This document shows positions 34,007 to 45,600 of a DNA stretch of 64,000 bases, one piece after another (the stretch's first letter is position 1; each line of letters begins with the position of its first letter). This DNA is from Pratylenchus scribneri. Lineage: Eukaryota; Nematoda; Chromadorea; Rhabditida; Pratylenchidae. The notes below the pieces were generated by a model. The model was not told the origin of the DNA, did not search any database, and saw only the letters and a program-made list of their open reading frames with translations. The stretch covers positions 124,001-188,000 of the forward strand of contig JAQSEB010000119.1 in assembly GCA_030063045.1 (NCBI GenBank), in the 5' to 3' direction. Made by a program: the position numbers and the translations under genes.

Positions 34007-35417
34007 TGAATATTTTGGATTATATTTATTTTTTAGAAATAATGAGAGGAGGATTTTGTTTTGGGGGAAATGGTTCTAATTTAAAGGCGGTCATCCGCCA
34101 TTTTTTCAGGTGAAAAAATTCTCTAACATTCTAATTTCATTTACGGCAATAATATCTCTCACAATTTTTGCGTGATTTCTCGCCAGAAGAACTGCGCAAA
34201 AAAGGCGAATTGTTTTGATGGAAAACAAATTCAGGGTTCGAAAAACAAATGAGCGGAGTGGGGGGAGGGTCCTCAATGCCTCCCCCACTCCCCCTAATCA
34301 GCCAGAAAGCCTTCTCGTCGGGGCAGCTTCAGAATTATAGAAGGGAATAGATGGAATTGCTATTGGCCAAAATTCATCTGAATTGGGATGGGGAGGATTG
34401 GATGAAGCCAATCCTCCATTGAAGCCCCATTTTGAAGAAGGGGAATTGTAGGGTTTATTTTATGGGACGATTTCTGCTGCTCGCATTGATTTTAGTAGGT
34501 AATTCAGATGCGTTGCGTTGCCGTTAGAGTGAGAGAATTAAAAGATGGCAAATTAAGCCAAATTAGAGAAATTTCAAAGACGAGAACCGAGATGTTTAGT
34601 GTTGCTGAAGGAGATGGGATGAAGCCCATTGAAGCCCCAATTAATGGAGCAGATTTGATTGATCACGCATTGATTTTGGGCTATTGAGATGCGCACGCTG
34701 CATTGATGAGGTGAGAGAAAACATAGAAAGCATATGAGAGAATGCGGATGAAACATATGGATCTCCGTTTTCGGATCCGAACTTCCGCGGAGTCCGGAGT
34801 CCGGACCCAAATTATTCTAATATGATAACAAATAATTATTTTTTTAATTTTTTAGGATATCGGCAACTAAAATGTAATTAAAATCTATTTTTTGAGAGTC
34901 GATTTCTAATTCACATGAAAAACCCATTTGTCGTTGTCAATCGAACCCATCTGAAAAGAAAACTGCCTCTCTTAATTGATAAAATCAACAATTTTTTCCC
35001 TCCAATTCATCCAGGGCTTCGGAGTTAGCAGAGGACATTGCATTGGTAAATGATAATTGGATCAAATGGAAATTTACAAAAATGAATGAATCCGCACGCA
35101 AACCGGCGAATTTGAAAATACTTTCATCATTTATCCTTCTATTTTCTCTTTGTAATTAATACTTTTATTTTAACTCTAATATGATAAAAGATTAGCTAAT
35201 TGACTAATATGAAAATGGGTATAATAATTTAATGTAATAAATAATAATTTAATGTAATAAAATTTTCCCATGAATCTTTATGCAATAGTAAGCATTTTAA
35301 AATGGATAATAAAAGCATATTTTCCCAATTTTATAGTAAATTTTGTATCCATAGAATTGTTGCCATTTTCTCTTAACTTCTGCTGAATTTTGTTCAATCC
35401 TCTCCTCATCAAAGCAT
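34007..35417. repeat. Upstream duplicated flank of copy 4
   Basis: TTAAAGGCGG (about 34081), AAAATTCTCTAACATTCT (about 34115) and GGCAATAATATCTCT (about 34144) repeat the landmarks of the other copies. The TTGCTGGCAAATTC site is degenerate here (about 34358, TTGCTATTGGCCAAAATTC). Beyond it come GAAGCCCCATTTTGAAGAAG (34420) and GATGCGTTGCGTTGCCG (34508), which match 30830-30925. The right border lies near 35050. 35080-35417 shows nothing else. Confidence 0.6.
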
Positions 35418-38400
35418 TCAATTTTTCGGCATTTCCTTGCCCTTTTTCTTAAAGAAATAATTAATTTGTATTTTTTTTATATTAGTTACCATTTCTCCTC
35501 CATTTTTTTCATTTTCTTTCCACCATTTATCAAAAATTGGTTTAAAATATTCCAAAAATTTGGCTGTTGGATTTTCATCCACTACAATTTTAGAATCTTT
35601 TTTTATTTTTTCCATTGCCGGGAACACACATTCCATTCGTTTATTGGATTTTTTCTCGCGCATTACTTTTTGAATGATATCCAAAAATTTTGGTATTTGC
35701 GGATCAGAATTTATCAAATTGGCAATTTGGCCAGAAAGTATTATTTGTTTCATTGCACTAAAAAGGTTTATTAATTTATTATATTTCCAAAACACAAATT
35801 GCTAATTTCACCTTTTAGTATTTTCTTGATGAGCTAATTTTTCCAACTTTTTTGCGTTCCTTTTTAATGGCGGTGGCCCCAATAATTGATTAAGAGCCTC
35901 TGCAAATTGTTCAACAAATTTTTCATGTTCCAACCATATCCCAATTCCCATATATTCCGCAACAGCCTAAATAAACAAAAAAGTAATATTTAGAAGGGAT
36001 TAAAAAGAATTAAAAATTATTACCGTATTGTAGAATTGATCGCCAAAAAATGGAATACAAATGAATGGAACCTCCGCATACAAAACCTGAAAAAGTTTTA
36101 ATTATTTTAAGAAGAAATAAATAAATATAATTTGGAATATTTAATAAAATGTTAACGCGCCGACCTCATTAAATGTGTTCTGGCCACAATGATAGATAAA
36201 TCCGCGTACATTGGATTGTGCTTTAAAATTATTTCTGCAAATTAGCGACAAAAAACCAACCCAAAATTTCCTTTTGTGGAATGAATTTGGGCATCACAAC
36301 AATTTTTATATTGCCTTTTTCTTTATCCAATTTCTGTAAATGTTTAGCTGTTTGTTCGTTGACTCTCAACAAGAATTTGCATTGTTGATGAGCGGAGATT
36401 GCCGTATGCAATGCCTCCACATATTTCTCTATGAATCCAGTGAAGCCAATCATTGTTCCCATACTGAACACCACAACACATTTCTATTGAATAAAATTAA
36501 AAAAAATTAAATTCAATAAATAAAAGTTATGACAATAAGTTAAAAATTACTCTATGTAAAGGATTTTTGAAATGGAAAAATTAAAAAATCGATTATCAGC
36601 TTGATGAAATGAAGCTACCTCACCTATCTGATAAGTATTCCGTAACAAAAATTAGCCTCGAGGTGATGGAAATAATTTAAAAATGGCAAAAATCACAAAC
36701 TCATAATTTTACTCTGAATCCAAATTAAAGAATTTTGGATTAAAAAATTTAATAAATTTCTGATTATTTTTTTATCAAAGAAGAGGTTTAATCTTTGGAC
36801 TGGGCGGACAGAACTGTTCTTCAAAATTCTTTATGAATTTTTTAAATTCCTTGTTTAATCTAAACCTAATTCAAAAAATCGACGAAATCAAGCGGAACTG
36901 AATATTGAAAAAAAATAATAAAGCAAAAATAAGCAAATATTCATATTCAATAAACCTCATTTTTGATCCATTCATATTCCTCTGGCAATGGCATATCTTT
37001 TGAAATTCCTTTGCTTTTGGCTGCATACTCCACATCTAATCCGCCAATGAATTTGATTCTTTTTGACACATTCACACGGAATCTTGCCAGCGGATGATTG
37101 TTCACAAGAAAGAAGCGGGCTCGACGCAATAATTCACCGAATGGTGGCATTTCTTCATTACTCAACTTCGCATTAATTTTTTTGTTTGAAATCAAATTGT
37201 ACATTTCTATGAATTTTAATAATTATTTAAAATTATCATTTCTATTAATTAAACCGATATTTTGATAAAGGCTAATGGAACGCCAATACAGAGAACTTAA
37301 TAATCTATTTGAACTAAGCATTTTTAATAAATTAATTTAAAATTGGAGAGATATTCTAGTATTTTAGTACAATAAAACATTTCAATTACTTGGGCCATTA
37401 TTTTGGCAATAGCTCAACGAGTTATAAACCAATTCGGGGGATATAGCCATTCGGAAACCCTAAATATCCCTCTGAATTTTACCTTTATAATCTTCATTGT
37501 ACACTTTTGTGAATTCTTTTATATGGTTATCATATTCTTCGATGTTCATTTCACGTCTGGGTGAATTATTATTGCGAATTCCTGTGACATTATTTCCATC
37601 TCCTTTTTGTGCACTGAATCGCTCTTTAATTAAGTATTAGATTTAAATTTTCTGCGTAATTTTTTTTATTCTTTCTTTTTTTAATTAAGATTATTTTTAT
37701 TAAAAATATTTTTGCTCGTTAAACTATCGATCGCCATTCTCTGTGTAAACAATTTATTTAGACTATTAGTTTTTAATAAGCTAGTGTAATAACTTATTAA
37801 GCCAAATAAAGTTTAAATGAAGCTTTTTTTAAATTAATGAGTTTATAATTTGATATTTTTATAATTATAATAATAAGCAGAAAGAAAGAAATTAATTTAA
37901 TTATTCTTTTTTATAAATTCTTTTAGTTTTTCACTTTCCAATAGATATCTAATCTAAAATCTGACTTATCTTGATAAAAATAAAAATTTTCCGGTTTTCT
38001 ACGAATGCCAATTTCTAAATACCAGCAAAGATTTTTAATTATATCATATTTTTATAGATATATTTCAATTAATTTTATTAATAATATCACTCAAAAATGT
38101 AAACCTGGAACATCTGCCAACAACTTTTGCCCTAACATATACAATGTGACGGGCAATGGCGGTGCAGCACTGGTCACAATATAATCCTTCAAACCAATTC
38201 GATGGAAAACGGCCAATGGCCCAGAAGTAATGCAAAATTCTGCAATGCCCAAATCGTAATGCTGGTCGCGCAGCCAATCAAACATTTGTTTCCCTTCATA
38301 TTTATATTCCGACAGAGCTAAGAAGAATAATTAAGGATTATTTTGGCAATAAAAATTAATATTTTATCAATTCTTTGAGTGAAAGAAGCATTAATTTTAG

Positions 38401-39804
38401 GTCTATGTTAGTCAACCTTTTTTTACTTGCCTAAATTCAACAAATTATTGTATATTAAATTAGCTAAAAATAGTAGCAAAGACAATGACCAAAATTAAAT
38501 ATAATAGCATAGGTCAGAAACACAATAATCAATTTGTTTTTTGACCAAATTTTGCCAAAAATCAAAATAAAAATTTATTTAATTTTAATATCATTCTACG
38601 GCTATTTTTATGATATTATGGCAAATAAAATACTATATTAATTTGCTCAGCAGTTTTGCTACCATCGACATAAAATCATCACAGTCCTCAACTCAAATGG
38701 CCATCTGTCTCTCAATCGAGAATATTTATTTACCTTTATAATATGTAAACATATTGTATTTGACCAATTCAGCAAATTTCTTAGTCACTTCATTAATAGC
38801 CAATCTGCTTTTGTTCCATTCAATTTGTGCCCCGATGAAATCCTTCATTGGCGATTTGCCTCCAAAATGTTGATCATAGTCATCATTATTGAAATCAATT
38901 TCTATGAATTTGACACTACTGTCCCGAGGCGGAGTCAATTTTCGACTTTTATCATAGCGGACAACGGGGAAGTGCTGGGTGGAAAAAATAAATTTATCAA
39001 TTTTAATTCATATATTATAAGTTGATTAAAGTATGATTTGGGTATTGTCACCAATTAAGAATTAAGAACTACTTAGCTATTCTTTAATCTAGAGCCTATG
39101 CTTTTACAACAGTATAATAAAGCGATATAAAAATGTAATATTCTCTCCAAATAATTCTTCAAAATTTTGACGTTTTAAATTTTAAGAAATTTAATAAAAA
39201 AAGTTACATATTTTTGATAAATACGAATTTTTAAAATTTATTTTACAAAATATTTTCTTTCAAAAATTAGAAAGCTACTTTTTATTAGAAAACTTTTAAG
39301 TATGGCTTCCAGAGAGCAATACTACATATTGTCCTGTTCCCGAAAGAGAGTTTGCTTCTTTCTTGAGTTAAGGGTTAAGGCCAAAAAAGCTCAAATAATG
39401 CAATCATTCTATCCCGAATAAACATAGGAAGCGAAATTTAATAATAATTCAAAAGAATTTAATCAACTTGATGTAAAATCTGAATTAATTTTCAGTTGGA
39501 AAAATTATTATAAAAAATTAATTACCACCGAATAGCCGTTACTCGCCAAAATGTTCACAATATTCAGCTGAAAAATATTTTTTATTTTATTTCTAATTCA
39601 TAGAATCCTTTTTTAATTCCGAAATATTTTCAAACCCACCGCAAAATCATAATGTGTGCCGAGTGCATCGGCCAACACCAAAACTTTCCCTTTCCCTTCT
39701 TTGTTTTTTCCATCCTCATTTTTGGTTGCCTTCATCATTGGCAATTCGAATAACACAAAAGGCAAAAAGAAAAACCACAATAGAAGATGGTCAAGAATAA
39801 ACAT
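35418..39804 (-). CDS. UDP-glycosyltransferase (UGT) family enzyme with an atypical C-terminus, 615 aa
   Basis: Twelve exons in frame: 39804-39640, 39567-39526, 38974-38734, 38317-38105, 37623-37483, 37206-36956, 36483-36261, 36220-36165, 36086-36024, 35966-35812, 35757-35490 and 35447-35418. UGTs transfer a sugar from a UDP-sugar to small lipophilic molecules in the ER lumen, for detoxification. Seen: a signal peptide (residues 1-22); the acceptor-side N-terminal domain (LNIVNILASNGYSV); the donor-site half with VVVFSMGT (residue 354 on), IPQKEIL, then GFIYHCGQNTFNE (His about 436) and FFGDQFYN. The donor motif has Cys where H-G-G is usual. After about residue 495 the usual membrane anchor and basic tail are absent; instead there are about 110 charged residues ending KKGKEMPKN. 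One intron is only about 40 bases (36221-36260). The protein may be lumenal or secreted. Confidence 0.9.
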
Positions 39805-42639
39805 TTTTTAAAAATATTTTCTTGGAAATTAAAATTTAAAAAATTGAATTTGGTTTCACTGAAATTATTTATGATGGATAAAATGAACGAAAAACCAAAT
39901 GAAATTTGTTTTAAATTTACCACTTATCCCCTCTCCTACCCATCGAAAGCAATGCCTCGAATGGCAGATTTATTGCTGGCAAATTCGTAGATGGAGGTAT
40001 GGGTTTTGGGTGGACACATCTTTTAGGCCCATTTTGAAGCCAAAATCGAAGTCATCCACAATGGAAGAGGAGGCAAAAGCCTTGCTGATTTTGAGCAGCA
40101 AATCAGTAAATCCTGCTGGCCTTTGAAATGAGAGAAAGACAAATCCAGTGTATAGAGGGAAATCGCAAAGAGAGCAATATTTGGCATCAAATATCAAATG
40201 ATAAATCTTAGATCAACATTCACTTTATAGAGAGAGTAAAGCTTGACCCAATCAATCAATCAATCAATCAATCAATCCCCATTTCTTTCTCAATTTAATT
40301 GCTAATAAAAATAAAAATAAAGTTTGCAATTTTAATGGAATATGAATCTCGAAACCGGGGGGCTAGTTCGAAAACAGGATTTTTCCCATTGGTTGCATAC
40401 ATATGGGAAAGTTAAAAAAAGATCTCGAAAATCGGTCCAGTAGGAGTCTACATCTTGAAAAAATTTTTACGAATTTCAAATTTTATATATATATATATAA
40501 ATCGATGAAAATGAAAGGGTTAATTTGTTACCAATTCGAAAATTTTGTAATAATAATCGAAAATGGAGAAATTGTCGATATTCATCGAATTTGTAATCAT
40601 AAAATTCACCGTAATTTAGTGATATAAAATCAATATATGATTTTACCGGCATAATTAGAATTCTAGCTGGACATAGTCATTTTTTGGTCATTTTCCTCAT
40701 TTGTAACCAGATATTGTTACCATTATTCTATGAATTCCAGCTGGACATATTTATGGCTTACCCATATATCCTAATGACCGAATAAACTTAACGGGGTGAT
40801 GATTTAGAAAATTAGGTTTTAAACTATTAAATAAATTAAAAAAGATATGAAAAGAGGTTTGAAATGATGTTGGAATTAATCAGTAAAATCTCAAATTTAG
40901 GACACAAATTAACACAAAAATTTTGGAATTAGGATTTAGCCTTAACCATTTTCTTTCCATACATTCAGCAATTACTTTTTCTCTCTATCTCCGTGGCTCA
41001 ATTCGAATTTGAAGTTGAAGCCAATTTTATATTTCCCAATCCGTTGTACTTTGCAATTTGGTAACGAACTCTTTTTCATTCTTTATTTTTGTTGGAATTT
41101 ATGAACAAATTACTTATTTTATTATAATTTTAACCAATTTCAATTCTATGAAATGGCACATTTTTTGCTAAATTTTTTAAATGATATTTCTCGTTTTTAA
41201 TATAGAAAAGGAAAAAAAATCGCCCATAAATTATTAATAATGAAAGTTATTAGAGAAGCCATGTGCTAATCCTAAATTGCCTACCGTAGTTTTACAATAA
41301 TTCCGCATTAAATATGTCATAAATATTAAAATGAAAGAGAACATTTAAGGGCGATTGATGCAAATATTAATATGTTAATATTATTTTGGCATTTTCAACC
41401 AAACTTAATCCCTCTTTATTGCCATTGAAGCCACTCATTTATGTGGGTGGCAAAATTTATACCGATGAAAATAAAGCAATATTATTTTTAATAAAGCATA
41501 TTCAAACAGAGGAAGAGGACTCATCATTAGGCGGAAGAATCTAAATCTCTAAATTGCAATATATTTCCCCAATTAATATGTTTCATTTATCACCATTATT
41601 TTGACATTAGATTATAAATTCCCATTAATCGTTCGTTTTTTCTGATTATTTCAGTGAAAATTTCAATTTGTTTATTTGATATAAAATGGCTCATTTAGGT
41701 TAATAATTAATCAAGCAATTTTAGATTAAATATTTATTTAAGATAAGAATTGGAACAGAGATTTCGGATTAAGTTGGAACTGGCAGAAAAAAATTAAGAT
41801 ATGTCCAAAGAATTTTCCAATTAAATGCTGCTGATTTAGTAATCCTTTAATTTTAAGCTATGCTTTGATTTTTTTCAAAAAATATGAATAACATTTTTAT
41901 GCTTATTAATTAATAAAAAAAAGAACATAATTAAAAATTAGTAATTTTTCAAATACATCAATTTTATATTTTTTTTTTATCATTTTTAAGTATTCCAAAT
42001 ATTTCCATAACGCACGATTTTTTGGGTTAGCAATTGTATTATGAATGATCAAATCAAGTGAGAATAATACATACAAGATTTTCGATTCCATCAAATGCGA
42101 ATGATAATGTCCTTGGGATATTCTCAACTAATTTAATCCCATTTTATTACAATTTTCTGTGGCCATTGAAGCCATAGAGAAAATTACGCAGAGTCCATCT
42201 GAGAAAATAGGATTGTTGACGTGAATTGAGAATAAGGAATGGTCAAGCGTAAAGCCGATTCATAAATTAATTTAAACACTCTTAAAACAATAACTATGGA
42301 CAAAACTATGTGAAAACATTTTTGTTCAATTAAAAATAGTTAAAAATAAATATTTTATTTACGTAATATTTTAGTGTTATTTTAAAAATATATTTTAATA
42401 TTGGCATGCAAAATGAATTATTCAAGCTTAGATTTTAAAATATTTGTTTATATTGTAATTTACATAAATTTATGAACTAATAATAAACTATTTTATTTGA
42501 AAAAATATTGTTTTAATTGATCCAAAAAATCTTAAATATTTTTTGATATTTTAATTTTTGTCTATTCACCGGAATTGTTAAAATATTCCTTTAATCACAA
42601 AAATGAATTTAAAAATTTGTATTTATAATTTAGTTTTCA
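39805..42639. other. Intergenic between divergent UGT and guanylate cyclase genes
   Basis: TTGCTGGCAAATTC at 39973 lies 170 bp upstream of the UGT start, in the same relative orientation as in the secreted-family flanks. GCCCATTTTGAAGCC follows at about 40028, so a piece of that flank repeat sits here. (ATCA)n is at 40244-40276 and (TA)n at about 40484-40499. GAATTC(T/C)AGCTGGACATA occurs twice (about 40660 and 40733). 40800-42639 is plain AT-rich sequence with no gene seen. Confidence 0.5.
40244..40276. repeat. (ATCA)n simple repeat
   Basis: About eight consecutive ATCA units, visible directly, in the region upstream of the UGT gene. Confidence 0.9.
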
Positions 42640-45600
42640 ATGCGTAAATGCAAATTTCCTCCCATTTCCTTGCCCCCCGTCATCATCATCACCATTTACA
42701 TTATCCAATGTTTGGCCCAACAAGCGCCAGTTTCCATTCGCGTTGGAATGTTGATTCCCAAAAATCAAAGTTCACCAACCTCCTTTGAGAAATCGGCCGG
42801 CGCTTTGTCCGTCGCAATCAATCGAATCGTAAATGACAAATTGTTGCCAGCCGCAAGCAATTTCACGTAACAATTTGCTCAATTGCTAAATTTATTGAAC
42901 GAATATATGTTCTGAGAATTAAATAAAAAAAAATTTAAAAATGATTAAAAGTCAATTTTAGACCCTTCAGTTTAGGGTTTAGTCCATTTCAATTACATAA
43001 AATTTATTGTCAAAATAACAAATTTAATGAATCTATTAGGACTAGCAATTGTGCTTTTTTATAGATTTGCAATAATTTTCCATTTGTATTGGTAGCCAAA
43101 ATATTGATATTATAAATGATTGATTGATCAGGAGCTAGGACAAATCCTAATTGACTATAATTTTATGCCAAATTTTGAAATTTATAATCATTAGGTTAGC
43201 ACATTTAAAATTGCCAAATACACAATGATTCAATAAAAGTGCATTTATTATTTATTTTTTAAGCTTCTAATTCTAATAAAATATTTTCCAGTTTCATTTG
43301 GAAATATGAGGAATGTGTTGAATCAATCGCGATGGGCTATTCTTTTGAATTGATTGTCGACCAACAAATTGATGTATTCATTGCTTCGCCCTGCTCAAGC
43401 AGTGCACAAGTTGCCATGAATGTGGCCACTTTCTACAATATTCCTGGCATTCTTTGGGGACAATGCTTTGACTCAACATTTGCGTTCGCTATTTAACATA
43501 TTAAAATTTTAAATTTTATTAAAAATAAATTTTTAGTAATATAAAATTAAATAATTAATAATTTTTTTCCAGTTCGACCACTAATTTTCCGACGCTGATC
43601 TCTGCCATTCCAACATATAATGAGTCTATATATTTACCTTCATTAATTAATAAAATATTTTTTTAACAAAGTTTTGGCAATGTGATTTGTTCGGCTGCGG
43701 ATTTCTTTGACTGGGATGTGTTTGCGGTCATTTACCAAACAAATGACAATGGACTTTGCTCTTCCTTCCAAGAGGATTTGCAAACGGCCACAAATGGGAA
43801 GGACAATTGCGTGATTAGCTATAAGGAGGAGGTATTGTTATATTTGGTGCATGAGCGCACTCAAATTTTGCTTATTAAATCAATTTTTGAGTGAAAATTA
43901 GCTTTAATTCTAGCAAATATATTGCCTTGATTGATATGAGTTGATTAAAAAATTAATGAATTTAAAAATGCAAAAAGTAAAAAACCAAAATGAAGTAAAA
44001 TAAACCAAAATTGACCTGTTTTTATATTATTTAAATTTGACTAATCATTTTTTTAATACCAAATTATTAACAAAAGATAACCTAAACAAATATTTTATTA
44101 ATATTTGAAAGTTACCAAAATATTGGTAAAAGCACAAAATTTCTGGCAACCAATGAATGAGATTTTTCCTAAAGATTTGATAGATAAATTTTTGTTTTGG
44201 ATTAAAACATTTTAAAAATATATTTGATTAAATTTTATGTGAAGGTCGCTGAATCGGGCAACACCAATATGCAGAACACAATGAATCAAATCAAGAGCCG
44301 GGCCAGAGGTGAAAATATATAAAAATGAGAATTAATCTTTTAAATTTTGTTAAAAATATTAATTTTTCCATTAAAAATTGAATAAAAAAATATAAAAATA
44401 TGAATATTATTCTTTCAACGAAAAAATTACATAAAAGAATGAAATTCTTTTGTCATTTTTTAGTTGTTGTCCTTTGTTTTGATGATATCGTCCAAATGCG
44501 TCTATTTGCAGCAAAATTGTCGCAGGCTGGATTGGATGGTCCCGATTATGGTAAAAATTAGAATTCAATTAAAATTGTTATTATAATTTATAATATAAAA
44601 ATTTTAATTTAATATTTTTCTGAATTTTTCAGTCTATTTGATCCCAGCCATCAATTTGGACAATGGTCGCAGTTCAAAATTATTTTAACAAATTTTCAAT
44701 GCAATTTAGTAGATGGCAAACGCACCCAAACTTGGTGGAATGACACGGACCAAACTGTGCAGGCGGCCGCCTATAAAATTGCGCAACGAAGTTTCCATTT
44801 ACAAGGCGACATTTTTGGTTCGTACGAATTTATTTATTTTAATAAATTGAAAATTATTAAATAATATTTTTAATTAAATTTATTAATATTATTATAATTT
44901 TTATCGAATTTATTAAATTATTAAATATAAATCCAATTTATTAATAATAAAATATTAAAATAAATTAGGCAAGACATCGAACACCACATTTTCGACGGAT
45001 GTCATCAAAATGGTCCAACAATGGCCATTTTTCTGCACTGATTGTGATCAAAATAAAAAGGTAATGGAAATAATTTATTTTAAAAATTAATTTCCAAATT
45101 TTTTATGCATCAAAATATGCTCCCTTGCTGAATGATGGCTTTTACCTTTATGCCATGGCCGTTTCCCGTGCATTGAATTCCAATTCAAATAATGGAAATG
45201 CAAATGGCACTCAACCATATAGAAACGGAGCACTTCTTCGCTCAATGATACCGGGCATCCATTTTGATGGTGCATAGAAATATATTTTTAAATAAATTTA
45301 AAAAATTTTTCTAATTTTTTTCCTGGACAAATTAGTAAAATATTTAATACATTATTCGAAATTTTTTTAGGAATGAGCGGAAGTGTTGATTTGGGTGTGG
45401 ATGGAATGCGCAATGCATTATATTTATTGTCCGTTTATTCCGATATGAATGGCAATTTGGATAATTATGTGAATTTACAAGTTTCGGATAAAGGAGTGGT
45501 AAGTCAAAAAATGAAGGAAAATCATAGTGATATTTTAAATTTTATTTTAAATTTTATTATCATTGGTTTTATTTTTTGAATCAAATTTAATTCTAAAATA

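Noticed and set aside
40244..40276. Regular repeat considered as a CRISPR-like array
   Set aside because: It is a plain (ATCA)n microsatellite in a eukaryotic genome; no spacers.
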